Below, piece after piece: positions 17,367 to 31,098 of a stretch of DNA of 64,000 nucleotides (position 1 is its first letter; each line of letters starts with the position of its first letter). Below the pieces are notes generated by a model. It was not told the origin of the DNA, ran no database searches, and worked only from the letters and a program-made list of their open reading frames with translations. The position numbers were made by a program, and so were the translations under genes. This DNA comes from Streptomyces sp. Alt3 (GTDB lineage: Bacteria; Actinomycetota; Actinomycetes; Streptomycetales; Streptomycetaceae): assembly GCF_030719215.1 (NCBI RefSeq), contig NZ_CP120983.1, positions 1,178,001 through 1,242,000 of the forward strand, written 5' to 3'.

Positions 17367-18253
17367 CGGGTCGCTCCTCGGGGGTCCAGGACGTCACGCA
17401 ACCCGTCGCCGAGCAGGTTGAAGGCCAGCGTCGCCGCGACGATCGCCAGTCCGGGGAAGACCGCCAGCCAGGGCGCGGGGGCCAGGAAGGACTGTGCCCC
17501 GGAGAGCATCACCCCGAGCGACGGGTCGGGCGGCTGGACCCCGAGGCCGAGGAAGCTCAGCAGTGCCTCGCCGATGATCGCGGCGGGGATGCCCACGGTC
17601 GCCTGGACGATCAGGGCGGAGGTGGCGTTGGGCAGGATGTGCCGGAAGAGGACGGTGCCGTCACCGCCTCCGTTGGCCACGGCCGCGGCGACGTAGTCGA
17701 CGTGCTTGAGCCTCAGGGTCTCGGCCCGGGTGATCCGGATGACGGCCGGGATCTGCGAGATGCCGATGGCGATGGTCGCGTTGGTGAGCGAAGGGCCGAG
17801 GATCGCGGCGAGTCCGACGGCGAGCACCAGGAAGGGGAACGCCAGCATGGTGTCGGTGAGGCGGGACACGGCGGTGTCCGCGAACCGGCCGTAGTACCCG
17901 GCGAGCAGCCCCAGGGGCACCCCCACGAGGAAGGCCAGTACGACGGCGACGAGGCCGACCTGCATGGACGCGCGGGCTCCGTGGACGATCCGGGAGAGCT
18001 GGTCGCGGCCGAGGTCGTCGGTGCCGAGCCAGTGCGCGGCGCTCGGCTCGGCCAGTACGTTGCCGAAGTCCGGCTGGGACGGGTCGTAGGGGGCGATGAG
18101 CGGGGCGAACAGGGCGGCGATGACGAAGACGGCGGCGATGACCGCGCCGGTGAGGGCGAGCCGGTTCCGGCGCAGGGCGCGCAGCTTGCCGCCGCCGGGC
18201 TTCCGGCGGCCGGTCCCGGACGGGGTGGGGAGCGCTGTGGTCGCGGTGGTCAC
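17363..18253 (-). CDS. Peptide ABC importer permease (DppC type)
   Basis: The 296-residue membrane protein has a cytoplasmic basic N-terminus and a first membrane span near LTGAVIAAVFVIAALFAP. The OppC_N region (PYDPSQPDFGNVL, HWLGTDDLGRDQLSRI) and five further spans follow. The ATPase-coupling EAA loop is present as EALLSFLGLGVQPPDPSLG. I chose the GTG at 18253 because it overlaps the upstream permease stop as GTGA and gives the normal family length. A longer upstream reading would include 190 residues of non-membrane, arginine-rich sequence. Confidence 0.93.
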   Translation of the reverse strand: MTTATTALPTPSGTGRRKPGGGKLRALRRNRLALTGAVIAAVFVIAALFAPLIAPYDPSQPDFGNVLAEPSAAHWLGTDDLGRDQLSRIVHGARASMQVGLVAVVLAFLVGVPLGLLAGYYGRFADTAVSRLTDTMLAFPFLVLAVGLAAILGPSLTNATIAIGISQIPAVIRITRAETLRLKHVDYVAAAVANGGGDGTVLFRHILPNATSALIVQATVGIPAAIIGEALLSFLGLGVQPPDPSLGVMLSGAQSFLAPAPWLAVFPGLAIVAATLAFNLLGDGLRDVLDPRGATR

Positions 18254-19203
18254 CGGGCACCTCCGAGCCGGATGCGCGGGTCGATGACCGAATAGACCAC
18301 GTCGACCAGCAGGTTGATGAGGATGTACGCGGCGGAGGTGCAGAGCACCACGGCCTGGAGTGTCGCGTAGTCGCGGGTGAAGACCGCGTCGATGGTGAGC
18401 TTGCCGAAGCCGGGGAGGACGAAGATCTGCTCGGTGACGACTGCGCCGGAGATCAGGTGCCCCAGCTGGAGTCCGAGCACGGTCACGACGGTGACCAGGG
18501 AGTTGCGCAGTGCGTGCCCGCCGACGACGGAGCTCTGGGAGAGCCCCTTGGCGCGAGCGGTCCGGACGTAGTCGGCGGAGAGCGAGTCGAGCATCGCGGC
18601 CCGTGTCTGGCGCATCACGACGGCGGCGAGGCCGGAGCCGAGCACGATCGCGGGGAGCACCATGCGCCGCAGGTTGTCCACGGGGTCGGTGCCGAAGGGG
18701 ACGTAACCGGAGGCGGCGAACACCGGGACGGCGATGGCGAATCCCAGGACGAGCACGATGCCGAGCCAGAAGGTGGGGATGGACAGGCCGATCAGCGCGA
18801 TGGCGTTGGCGATCCACTCCTCCGGCCTCCCGCGCCGGACCGCGGCGACCACTCCGGCACCGATCCCGACCACGATCGCCAGGAGCAGGGAGAGCGCGGC
18901 CAGTTCCAGGGTGACGGGCAGGGCCTGCCCGATCGCGTCGGCGACGGGGAGACCGGTACGGGAGGAGGTGCCGAGATCGCCGGTGAGGGCGTGCCCGATG
19001 AACCTTCCGTACTGGACGACGACGTTGTCGTCGAGGCCGTAGCTCTCGCGGACGGCGGCGAGTGCCTCGGGACTGCGTTCCTCACCGGCCAGTGCGAGCG
19101 CCGGGTCGCCGGGCAGGGCCCGGATGCCGGCGAAGACGACGACACTGACGAGGAAGAGGGTGATGAGGGACTGACGCAGGCGCGTCAGCAGGTACTTCGT
19201 CAT
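18250..19203 (-). CDS. Peptide ABC importer permease (DppB type)
   Basis: A 317-residue inner-membrane permease. It starts with the family's first span (LITLFLVSVVVFAGIRALPG), has a large external loop (ERSPEALAAVRESYGLDDNV) and carries the coupling loop VRTARAKGLSQSSVVGGHAL. The ATG overlaps the stop of the binding protein gene (ATGA). It forms the transmembrane channel with the DppC-type partner. Confidence 0.94.
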   Translation of the reverse strand: MTKYLLTRLRQSLITLFLVSVVVFAGIRALPGDPALALAGEERSPEALAAVRESYGLDDNVVVQYGRFIGHALTGDLGTSSRTGLPVADAIGQALPVTLELAALSLLLAIVVGIGAGVVAAVRRGRPEEWIANAIALIGLSIPTFWLGIVLVLGFAIAVPVFAASGYVPFGTDPVDNLRRMVLPAIVLGSGLAAVVMRQTRAAMLDSLSADYVRTARAKGLSQSSVVGGHALRNSLVTVVTVLGLQLGHLISGAVVTEQIFVLPGFGKLTIDAVFTRDYATLQAVVLCTSAAYILINLLVDVVYSVIDPRIRLGGAR

Positions 19204-20807
19204 CGGGTGTACCCCGCGTTCTTGACCCGGATCAGTCCGTCGCCGTAGACGTGGAGGCCCGCGACGTCCTTGCCGGCGACGACGTAGTTCTTCTGCCGGT
19301 AGAGGTAGATCAGCGCGTGGGCGTCCTGGACCCGCCGGGTGAGCCGGTCGTAGATCTCGGTGCGCCGCGCGGGGTCCGCGACGCTGCGGCCCTCGGCTAT
19401 GAGCTTGTCGATCTCCGGGTCGCCGAGACCGTAGGCGTTCATGGCGCCGGCGGTCTTGAGGAAGTTGGAGACGTTGCCGTCCGGGTCGAGCCGGCCGGAC
19501 CAGCCGCTGGTGAAGACGTCGTAGTCGCCGGCGTCGGTCTCCGCGAGCATGGTCGCGTACTCCGTGGGGCGCAGCGAGAGTTCGAAGCCCGCCTCCTTGA
19601 CCATGGCCTGGAGCACCTGTCCGACGCGTCCCTGTTCCGGGGTGGTGGAGGTCTTCAGCTCGATCTTCACCGGGGTCCTCACCCCGGCCTCCTCCAGGAG
19701 TTCCTTCGCACGGTCGACGTCGCGCCGGGGGCAGTCCTGCGGCCTGATGCCGGGGGCGATCGCGGACTGGGGGGAGATGGGTCCGCAGGCGGGCTCGTAC
19801 ATGCCCTGGAAGACGACCTTGTTGAGCAGTTCGCGGTCGATGGCCAGCTCGAAGGCCTCGCGGACGCGGACGTCCCGGGCGATCGGGGTGTCGATCTTCC
19901 CGGGCTGCTCCCCGAGGCCCTTGACGTTGCCGACGTTGAGGCCGATGCCCTGGTATCCGAGTGAGGGGGAGTTGAACAGCTGGAGCTTCGGCTCGGTCAG
20001 GGCGCTCCGTACGTCGACGGGGGCCATCTGGTCGCCGACCTGGAGGTCGCCGGAGCGCAGGTTGGCGAGCCGGACGTTGCCGTCGGGTATGGGCTTGTAG
20101 ACCACGCCGTCCAGGTGCACCCGGTCGGCGTCGTAGTAGTTCGGGTCCTTCTTCAGGACGATCCGGTCGCCGCCGACGCGCTCGACGAAGCGGAAGGGGC
20201 CGACGCAGGAGGGGTGGTTGGTGAAGTTCTTCCCGTACTTCTTAAGGGCGGTCGGTGACATCACCATTCCGGCCCGGTCGGCGAGCACGCCGGTGAGCGG
20301 GACGTAGGCGTGGTCGAGCGTCAGGCGGACCGTGAGCGGTCCGGTGGCCTCGGCCTTGCGGACCGGGGCCAGTTCGGTGCCGCGCGCGGATCCGGGGAGA
20401 TCGCGGTGGCGCAGCAGGGAGGTGACGACGGCCTCGGCGTCCAGCGCGGTGCCGTCGCTGAACTTCGCCCCGGGGCGCACCCGGAAGGTGACGGTGCGGC
20501 CGTCTGCCGAGGTGTCCGGGAGCGAGGCGGCGAGCTGCGGCACGACGGTGCCGTCCTCGTCGATGTCGTAGAGCTTCTCGCACATGCCCGCGAAGACCGT
20601 GCGGCCCACGAGTGTCTGCGCGAGGGTGGGGTCCAGTTTGTCGGGGTCGGAGTTGAGGGCGACGGTGAGTGTCCCGCCGTCGCGTACGGACCGGTCGTCG
20701 GTCATGCGTACACCACCGACTTCGGTCGCCGAGGACTGCAACGACGCGCAGCCCGAGGTGAGGGACACCAACGCAACCGCCACCAGGGCAACCGCTTTTC
20801 GGCGCAC
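19200..20807 (-). CDS. Peptide-binding lipoprotein of the ABC importer (SBP family 5)
   Basis: A GTG start is preceded by gggagg. The 535-residue product has a lipoprotein signal with lipobox LTSGC near residue 20, so it is anchored outside the membrane. Family-5 landmarks are TLTVALNSDPDKLDPTLAQT, the FRVRPGAKFSDGTALDAEAV segment and VREAFELAIDRELLNKVVF. These proteins bind peptides, or less often nickel or sugars, and deliver them to the permease pair. It is the first gene of the operon and the promoter should lie in 20808-20930. Confidence 0.94.
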   Translation of the reverse strand: MRRKAVALVAVALVSLTSGCASLQSSATEVGGVRMTDDRSVRDGGTLTVALNSDPDKLDPTLAQTLVGRTVFAGMCEKLYDIDEDGTVVPQLAASLPDTSADGRTVTFRVRPGAKFSDGTALDAEAVVTSLLRHRDLPGSARGTELAPVRKAEATGPLTVRLTLDHAYVPLTGVLADRAGMVMSPTALKKYGKNFTNHPSCVGPFRFVERVGGDRIVLKKDPNYYDADRVHLDGVVYKPIPDGNVRLANLRSGDLQVGDQMAPVDVRSALTEPKLQLFNSPSLGYQGIGLNVGNVKGLGEQPGKIDTPIARDVRVREAFELAIDRELLNKVVFQGMYEPACGPISPQSAIAPGIRPQDCPRRDVDRAKELLEEAGVRTPVKIELKTSTTPEQGRVGQVLQAMVKEAGFELSLRPTEYATMLAETDAGDYDVFTSGWSGRLDPDGNVSNFLKTAGAMNAYGLGDPEIDKLIAEGRSVADPARRTEIYDRLTRRVQDAHALIYLYRQKNYVVAGKDVAGLHVYGDGLIRVKNAGYTR

Positions 20808-20884
20808 GGGGGCCTACCTCCCGCCAGGGGTGATCAAGGAATATCGCAGACCGTATTTCGCATACAGTCCGCAGGGCAAGACCT

Positions 20885-20913
20885 CCGCTCACATAGCGGA
20901 CAGGTTTTACCTG
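20885..20913. promoter_or_regulatory. Two adjacent inverted repeats upstream of the importer operon
   Basis: ccgct-cacat-agcgg (20885-20899) is followed directly by caggt-ttt-acctg (20901-20913), both perfect. They lie 78-106 bases upstream of the first start codon in a region with no gene (20808-21141), where a promoter and operator would be expected. The regulator is unknown. Confidence 0.45.
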
Positions 20914-21141
20914 ACGATCGGATAACGGAGCCGCCGCGCCCGGGCTTCGGCCACCGGAGAGACCGCTCCCCTGCGGGGCGCACGACTTCCGCAGGTCCTG
21001 CGCCCGGACCTCCGCCGGGGCGCCAGGTCGTATACGGAACCGGAGCCCATCGCTCCGCGCCGATGCGCGCCCCGAGCGCGGTCAGGGCCTCACAGGGCTC
21101 ACGGACACACCGCCGGCGCCGTACAGCGGACGGCGCCGTGC

Positions 21142-21981
21142 TCACGGAGCCTTGAAGTACTCCGGGAACCGTGGCCCCAGCCACGGCCTGCGTCCCCACG
21201 CCAGGACCCGCCCCCGGGCCATGGCGCCCGCCGGCGAGCAGCGGCCGAGGACCATCAGCAGGAACGTCACCGGCTCGATGGAGATGGTGCAGTCCGGGCG
21301 GTCGGGGAACTCGTGGCCCACGGTCGCCGCACCGTCGGTGAACGTCACCCCGAACCGGCCGCCGCCCCACAGCCGGACCGCGTACCGGGCGTTCAGCCCC
21401 GCCGTGGCAGCGGCGTCGGTCACCCGGGGCATGGCCTCGACCATGAACGGGAGCGTCAGCGCGACCCGGTCCCGGTCGACCATGTGCGGACGATTCAGCG
21501 CACGGGCCAGGTCGAAGCCATGGCCCAGCATGTGCGTGAGGAGGTAGGAGCCGAGGGCCCTCTGGCCCATCGGACCCATCGGCGTCAGCAGCGCCTCCTG
21601 CGAGGGGCGCGTGGCCACCGCGTCCAGGTACGCCTCGGTCTGCGCCACGATCATCGCGGCCAGCGGCTCCGCCCGCCGCTCGCCGAATGCGGCGAGTGCC
21701 TGCTCGTTGGCCGAAGCGATGCCCTCGGCGGTGCCGTCGCCATGACGCCGGGACCGCCCCGCCGCCACCTCCGCCATCAGCTCGTTGGCCTGCGCCAGGT
21801 GGGCGGCCACCTCCCCCACCGTCCACACCAGCCCCGGCACGGCGGCGCCGGTGTCCGGGGCGCGACGCAACAGCTCCGCGATCTCCTCGGCCGTGGCACG
21901 CAGCGCGTCGGCCAGCCCCTCGGGCAGGCGCCCGGAGAGCGTGCCCCGGGCATCCCTCCCCCGATCCGTCTCCGAGCCCAT
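21142..21981 (-). CDS. Mycothiol-dependent maleylpyruvate isomerase-like (DinB-fold) protein
   Basis: The 279-residue product begins with a four-helix MDMPI/DinB-type domain (GLVWTVGEVAAHLAQANELM). It contains a helix with LLTHMLGHGFDLARAL, the conserved metal-ligand His region. It ends with an SCP2-like domain (CTISIEPVTFLLMVLGRCSP). Members use mycothiol as cofactor or have unknown thiol-linked activities. I start it at the ATG at 21981 because the upstream 51 codons (rich in Arg, Ala and Cys) do not fit the family. It is divergent from the lipoate ligase gene; no operon partner is visible. Confidence 0.75.
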   Translation of the reverse strand: MGSETDRGRDARGTLSGRLPEGLADALRATAEEIAELLRRAPDTGAAVPGLVWTVGEVAAHLAQANELMAEVAAGRSRRHGDGTAEGIASANEQALAAFGERRAEPLAAMIVAQTEAYLDAVATRPSQEALLTPMGPMGQRALGSYLLTHMLGHGFDLARALNRPHMVDRDRVALTLPFMVEAMPRVTDAAATAGLNARYAVRLWGGGRFGVTFTDGAATVGHEFPDRPDCTISIEPVTFLLMVLGRCSPAGAMARGRVLAWGRRPWLGPRFPEYFKAP

Positions 21982-22288
21982 GCCGCCACCATTCCTCGAA
22001 CGCCGCCCGTCACCCGGGCCCGCCGCCCGCGCCTGTGGCCTGCGGGTACACAAGAGCAGTTCGCACGGCTCCCCGGCAAGAGGCAGGGTGTGGAGGTGTG
22101 CCCGGGCCGCTGCCCGGCCGTTCGTCTCGCGCACGGTGCCGTTGCGTCAGCCCGGGCCGCGTGGCCACCGGTCCCGAGCGAGCGTTAAGGTGCGATGCGA
22201 TGTATGTGCGCGTATTTCCGGATCGCGAGCAACAGGCTCGGACTCGTTGCGCACACGGGCACGCGCACACGGGAAGGGGACCGAAGCC

Positions 22289-23353
22289 GTGCATGGCGAG
22301 TACAAGGTGCCCGGCGGCAAGCTTGTCGTCGTGGATCTGGACGTCCGGGAAGGCGTACTGCGTGACGTACGCGTCGCCGGGGACTTCTTCCTGGAGCCCG
22401 ACGAGGCGATCCTCTCCATCAACGGCGCCCTGGAGGGGGCCCCTTCCTCGACGGATGCCGCCGGCCTGGCGGCCCGGATCACGGCGGCCCTGCCGGAATC
22501 GGCCGTCATGCTGGGGCTGACCGCGGAAGGAGTCGGCGTCGCCGTGCGGCGAGCTCTGGCGCACGCGACCGAATGGAGCGACTTCGACTGGCAGCTGGTG
22601 CACATGGCGCCGCAGGCCCCGGCCCTGCACATGGCGCTGGACGAGGTCCTCACCGCCGAGGTGGCGGCGGGGCGGCGGGCACCCACGCTGCGGGTGTGGG
22701 AGTGGGCCTCGCCCGCCGTGGTCATCGGCAGCTTCCAGTCACTGCGCAACGAGGTGGACCCCGACGGGGCGGCGAGGCACGGGATGACCGTGGTGCGCAG
22801 GGTCTCCGGAGGCGGGGCCATGTTCGTGGAACCCATGAGCACCATCACCTACTCGTTGTCCGTGCCGGAGTCGCTGGTGTCCGGCCTCACCTTCGCCGAC
22901 AGTTACGCCTACCTCGACGACTGGGTCCTGGGCGCGCTCGGCGACATGGGCATCAAGGCCTGGTACCAGCCCCTCAACGACATCGCCACCGACGCGGGCA
23001 AGATCGCCGGAGCCGCCCAGAAGCGGATGGTGGGCCCCGACGGTGGCCCGGGAGCCGTACTGCACCACGTGACCATGTCGTACGACATCGACGCCGACAA
23101 GATGCTGGAGGTCCTCCGCATCGGCAAGGAGAAGATGTCCGACAAGGGCACCAGGAGCGCCAAGAAGCGCGTCGACCCGCTCCGCCGTCAGACCGGCCTC
23201 GCCCGTGAACAGGTGATCGAGCACATGATCGCCTCCTTCCGCGGCCGTTACGGGCTGGCCACCGGTCACGTCACCGCGGAGGAGCTGGCCCGGGCGGAGG
23301 AGCTGGTGCAGACGAAGTTCGCCACGGAGGAGTGGACCGCGCGGGTGCCGTAG
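22289..23353 (+). CDS. lplA: Lipoate-protein ligase with N-terminal accessory domain
   Basis: The GTG at 22289 has gaagggga 8 bases upstream. Residues 1-95 (GEYKVPGGKLVVVDLDVREG) match the small 'lipoate ligase C-terminal' adenylate-assisting domain, placed here at the N-terminus. The catalytic BPL/LplA domain follows, with VVIGSFQSLRNEVD, RRVSGGGAMFVEP and the lysine motif DAGKIAGAAQKRM. It activates lipoate with ATP and attaches it to lipoyl domains of 2-oxoacid dehydrogenases or GcvH. It is transcribed convergently with isocitrate dehydrogenase; a strong hairpin separates them. Confidence 0.9.
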   Translation: MHGEYKVPGGKLVVVDLDVREGVLRDVRVAGDFFLEPDEAILSINGALEGAPSSTDAAGLAARITAALPESAVMLGLTAEGVGVAVRRALAHATEWSDFDWQLVHMAPQAPALHMALDEVLTAEVAAGRRAPTLRVWEWASPAVVIGSFQSLRNEVDPDGAARHGMTVVRRVSGGGAMFVEPMSTITYSLSVPESLVSGLTFADSYAYLDDWVLGALGDMGIKAWYQPLNDIATDAGKIAGAAQKRMVGPDGGPGAVLHHVTMSYDIDADKMLEVLRIGKEKMSDKGTRSAKKRVDPLRRQTGLAREQVIEHMIASFRGRYGLATGHVTAEELARAEELVQTKFATEEWTARVP

Positions 23354-23456
23354 CCACGGGGCCCTGAGGTGCCGACGGGGTCAGCAACCGGTGCGGCCCG
23401 GCTCGGTGACACGCAGGTCGGGGACCCGGCCGTCGAGGATCGTCGACCCCGGACGC

Positions 23457-23497
23457 ACGACCGCCCCGGCGGGCTGGGTGCCTGCCGGGGCGGTCGT
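23457..23497. terminator. Bidirectional terminator hairpin between lplA and icd
   Basis: A perfect 14-bp stem (acgaccgccccggc and its inverse at 23484-23497) with a 13-base loop lies between two convergent genes. It ends 23 bases before the icd stop. Confidence 0.85.
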
Positions 23498-23519
23498 CCG
23501 TGCGGGGTGCGGCCAGGGG

Positions 23520-27505
<3,986 letters not shown>

Positions 27506-27764
27506 CGCCACCGCCTCCTCGCGTCCGCCGGAACACCGGCCCGGGGGTCCGCCGCGGGGGTCCGCCCGGGCGGTTCTACTGGAGAGTAACGACGCGCGGG
27601 GGCACGCTCAAGCACCCCTCGCGCGGATCGTCCCCGTCCCCTCCGCCCCGGGTGAACCGGGGGAGACGGGGGCCGGGGCAGCGACGGGCGCGCCCGTGGC
27701 GACGTCCCCCGGGAGCGAGGAGCCCGGCGGCAGGCGGTCGCCCGCCGCCGGGCGACGTCCGGAG

Positions 27765-28124
27765 CTACGGGCGCACGTGGATCTCGCCGATCCCCGTGCC
27801 GAGACCCGCACAGTGGGCGGTCGACTGACCGGACTCGCCCGGCCTCAGCGTGACGTGTTCGCCGTCCACGTCGGGGGACCATCCGCAGACCAGGTGCACC
27901 CAGAAGACCTGGGTGGCCGAGCCGTTGTTCCTGCAGAGCGCGTACCCGGTGTAGTCGTCGATCGCGTGCTTGCCGGTGTCGCACGACAGGCCGGGCGGAA
28001 TCGCGGCGGCGGGTGCGACGGCGACCGCCGCGGTGGCCGGAACGGTGAGCGCGACGGTCAGACCGGTGACGGCCGCCCCCCTGACGAGTGCGCGGACGGC
28101 GTTCCCCATGGACGGCTTCTTCAT
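27765..28124 (-). CDS. Small secreted protein of unknown function
   Basis: A 119-residue protein with a clear Sec signal peptide (basic MKKPSMGNAVRALVRG, then hydrophobic [20 protein letters not shown]). The mature part is about 75 residues and includes four cysteines (LSCDTG, LCRNNG, VCGWSP, AHCAGL), suggesting two disulfides. It has a strong aaggggaga ribosome site. I do not recognise the family. It is divergent from the next secreted-protein gene with 198 bases between them. Confidence 0.75.
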   Translation of the reverse strand: MKKPSMGNAVRALVRGAAVTGLTVALTVPATAAVAVAPAAAIPPGLSCDTGKHAIDDYTGYALCRNNGSATQVFWVHLVCGWSPDVDGEHVTLRPGESGQSTAHCAGLGTGIGEIHVRP

Positions 28125-28322
28125 GTCTCCCCTTGATTCCGGTGAGTTCCGGCGATCTTCAGGGCTGCTCTCCCCCACCGTCCGTAGCCGAAAACAGCGC
28201 CGAACCTCACCCTCCGTACTCCAGGCCCGCCGCGCAGGCGACCACGCGCGGGCGTACGCTCGCCAGGAGGAGTGAATCCTGCTCGAGAAGGCGCTGAACA
28301 GGAACGTTTCCGAGGAGGCGCG

Positions 28323-29084
28323 GTGACAGGACAGCGCATCGCCACACGGGCCGCCGCCTGCGCGGCAGTCGCCCTGCTCGTTGTCACCGGCGGCACGGTG
28401 GCGCAGGCGGACGACGACATCGAATCGCTTCCCGCCGAGCAGATCGCCGACCGTTCCCGTGACGCCCTGCTGGACGTCGGTTCCCTGCATCTGCGCGCAC
28501 GGGGCGACCTGGGGAAGAACCGGTCCCCGATGACGGTCGACCTCAGCCTGGACCGGAGCGGCAACTGCGCCGGTGGCGTCGACCTGGGCGAGGGCAAGGG
28601 CGAGGTCGAGATCATCAAGCGCGGCGACTCGGTCTGGGTGAAGCCGGACGCGGACTTCTGGGAGAACCAGGTCCCGGTCGGCGGCTCCACCTTCGAGTCC
28701 GTTCTCGCCGGGCGGTACCTGAAGGGCTCGGCCTCGGACTCCAGGCTGCGGCCCGTCGTGGACGCCTGCGACCTGGACACCTTCCAGAAGCTGGTCTCCG
28801 ACAACGCCGACTCGAACGCGGGGACGTTCACCAAGGGGAAGGTGACGACGGTCGACGGCGTACGCGCCGTCCCCGTCACCAGGACGTTGCACGGACAGAA
28901 GCTGACGGCGTACGTGGACACCGCGGGCGAGCACCGCCCGGTGCGGATCACCGTACGGGGCGACGGCGCGGACGCGGTCGTGGACTTCTCCGGCTTCGAC
29001 GAACCGGTCCCCACGGCCACGCCGCCCGCCGAGGACACCGTGGACGTCAGCGCCGTGCTCGGCCGGGGCCCGGCACAGTCCTGA
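28323..29084 (+). CDS. Secreted LppX/LprG-like protein without lipobox
   Basis: The GTG at 28323 is chosen because gaggagg lies 4-5 bases upstream. The 253-residue product has a signal peptide ending VAQA-DDD. The mature part (LRARGDLGKNRSPMTVDLSL, VWVKPDADFWENQ, YLKGSASDSRLRPVVDACDL) follows the strand pattern of actinobacterial lipid-binding LppX/LprAFG-type sensor domains. There is no lipobox cysteine, so it should be released rather than anchored. Partner and ligand are unknown. Confidence 0.7.
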   Translation: MTGQRIATRAAACAAVALLVVTGGTVAQADDDIESLPAEQIADRSRDALLDVGSLHLRARGDLGKNRSPMTVDLSLDRSGNCAGGVDLGEGKGEVEIIKRGDSVWVKPDADFWENQVPVGGSTFESVLAGRYLKGSASDSRLRPVVDACDLDTFQKLVSDNADSNAGTFTKGKVTTVDGVRAVPVTRTLHGQKLTAYVDTAGEHRPVRITVRGDGADAVVDFSGFDEPVPTATPPAEDTVDVSAVLGRGPAQS

Positions 29085-29132
29085 GGTGTCGCTGCCTGCC
29101 GGACTCCCGGTCCCGGCGGGGCGGTTCGGCCG

Positions 29133-29152
29133 GCACCGGAAAAGCCCGGTGC
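29133..29152 (+). terminator. Hairpin downstream of the secreted-protein gene
   Basis: gcaccgg / ccggtgc with an aaaagc loop begins 48 bases after the stop codon at 29084. The stem is short (7 bp), so it may be a weak terminator. Confidence 0.4.
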
Positions 29153-29316
29153 GTCCGTCGTGCGGCAGCGCCTGGTCGTCGCGGCCGGTCCGCCCGGCGA
29201 GCACGCGGCCTTGACAGGCCGGGAGCGAGCGAAAAGCATGCCGGAATGATCTCCTCGTACAGGCGCTGCGGCACACGAAGGCCGGCCGGCGGGCCTGAAG
29301 CACCTGGCCTGTCGGG

Positions 29317-31098
29317 ATGAGCGGAGGGCCGGACCTGGGTACGTATGCGTACCGGGTCCCCCATACCGATCCCGGGGCACCCGATCACCGCGGCCCGGCA
29401 CGGTTCCTGTGGTGGCTGGTGACGATGCAACGCGGGCGGGTCCTTCTGGGAGCCCTGTGGGGCAGTTCCTGGATGTGCGCGCTGATGCTGCCGCCGTACC
29501 TCATGGCGCAGGCGGTCGACCGCGGCCTCAGGGCGGGAGACAGGGGGCAGCTGGTTCTCTGGGTGTCGGCCGTCCTCACGGTCGGCGCGCTCATCGCCGT
29601 CCTCGGCATTCTGCGCCACCGCACGATGACCCTGATCCGGGTCGACGCCGCGTACCGCACGGTGCAGGTCGTCGTCAGGCAGGTCACCCGGCTCGGCGCG
29701 GCCCTGCCGGGCAAGGTGTCGGCGGGTGAACTGGCGCATCTGCAGGCCGGGGACACGGGCCGGATCGCGCAGACGCTGACCGTCACCGGGCCCGGTGTGG
29801 GCGCGGTGATCGCCTACTCCGCGGCCGCCGTACTGCTGTTCCGCATCTCCGCCCCGCTGGCGCTCGTGGTACTGCTCGGCGTGCCCCTGCTGGCTGTGAC
29901 CGTCGGCCCGTTGCTGCGGAGGCTGCACGGCGCCGAGGGTGCCTACCGGCAGAAGCAGGGAGATCTCACCGCCCAGGCCGTGGACGTCGTCACCGGTCTG
30001 AACGTACTGAACGGCATCGGGGGGAAGCCGGTACTCGCCCGCCGGTACCGGCAACGGTCCCAGGCCCTGCTCGCCGACGGGTACCGCGTCGCCTCGCTCA
30101 CCAGCTGGGTACAGGCCCTGGGCGCCTGCCTGCCGGTCCTGTTCCTGGCCCTCGTCACGTGGATCGCCGCGCGGATGGCGGCCGAAGGCACCATCACGGT
30201 CGGCGACCTGGTGGCCGTCTACGGATACGTCGCCGCGCTGCTGGCCCCCGTGACGTTCTTCATCGAGGGCGCGGACGACCTCCCCCGCGGGCTCGTCTCC
30301 GCGCGGCGGGTGACGGACATCCTGGCACTGTCTCCCGACGTCGAGAGCCACGAGACCCCGGTGCCCCCGCCGGGCGGTCCCGCCGACCTGCACGATCCCG
30401 CCTCTGGGCTGGTCGTTCCCGCAGGCAGGACGTCGGCCCTGGTGAGCGCCCGGTCCGACGAGGCGCGCAGCGTGGTCGACCGGCTGGTCCGCTACACGGA
30501 CTCCGACGCGACATGGGGCGGCGTCCCGCTGTCCGGCATGGATCTCGCGGAGGTTCGCCGTCGCATCCTCCTCGCCGGCAACGACGCGTACCTCTTCGGC
30601 GGTTCGGTGCGCGCGGCCGTCTCCGTGGGTGACCACTCCGACGACGACGTCGAGCGGGCGCTGCGCACCGCCGTGGCCGAGGACATCGTCGAGTCGCGGC
30701 CCGGGGGACTCGGCTCCCGTCTGAGCGACCGCGGCCTCGACGTGTCCGGGGGCCAGCGGCAGCGGCTGCGGCTCGTGCGGGCGCTGCTCGCCGACCCGGA
30801 GATCCTGGTGCTGGTCGAGCCGACCTCGGCCCTGGACGCGCACACCGAGGCCACCGTCGCAGCCCGTGTCGACGCCGCACGGCGGGGGCGCACCACCCTC
30901 CTCGTCAGCACGTCCCCGCTGGTCCTCGGCCACGCGAGCCAGGTGTCCCTGCTGGTGGACGGCCGGGTCGTGGCGGTGGGGACGCACGGTGAACTGCTCG
31001 CACGGCAGCCCCGGTACCGCGCCCTGGTCCTCCGTGGCGCCGGTGGGGACCTGCCGCCCGTCCACGCACCCCGCGCTCAGGAGGGAACGGACCGATGA
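29317..31098 (+). CDS. ABC exporter half-transporter with degenerate nucleotide-binding domain
   Basis: The 593-residue protein has an ABC-exporter membrane domain of about six spans (residues 25-310) and an NBD. Walker A is destroyed: the usual GxxGxGKS/T position reads GRTSALVSARSDEARSV. The Q-loop Gln is absent (LAGNDAYLFGG), Walker B has Val in place of Asp (ILVLVEPTSALD) and the switch His is missing (LLVSTSPLVLG). Only the ABC signature VSGGQRQRL is kept. It should function as the degenerate partner of a heterodimer with the next gene, whose start overlaps this stop (ATGA). No strong ribosome site precedes the ATG, so the exact start is uncertain. Substrate unknown. Confidence 0.9.
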   Translation: MSGGPDLGTYAYRVPHTDPGAPDHRGPARFLWWLVTMQRGRVLLGALWGSSWMCALMLPPYLMAQAVDRGLRAGDRGQLVLWVSAVLTVGALIAVLGILRHRTMTLIRVDAAYRTVQVVVRQVTRLGAALPGKVSAGELAHLQAGDTGRIAQTLTVTGPGVGAVIAYSAAAVLLFRISAPLALVVLLGVPLLAVTVGPLLRRLHGAEGAYRQKQGDLTAQAVDVVTGLNVLNGIGGKPVLARRYRQRSQALLADGYRVASLTSWVQALGACLPVLFLALVTWIAARMAAEGTITVGDLVAVYGYVAALLAPVTFFIEGADDLPRGLVSARRVTDILALSPDVESHETPVPPPGGPADLHDPASGLVVPAGRTSALVSARSDEARSVVDRLVRYTDSDATWGGVPLSGMDLAEVRRRILLAGNDAYLFGGSVRAAVSVGDHSDDDVERALRTAVAEDIVESRPGGLGSRLSDRGLDVSGGQRQRLRLVRALLADPEILVLVEPTSALDAHTEATVAARVDAARRGRTTLLVSTSPLVLGHASQVSLLVDGRVVAVGTHGELLARQPRYRALVLRGAGGDLPPVHAPRAQEGTDR

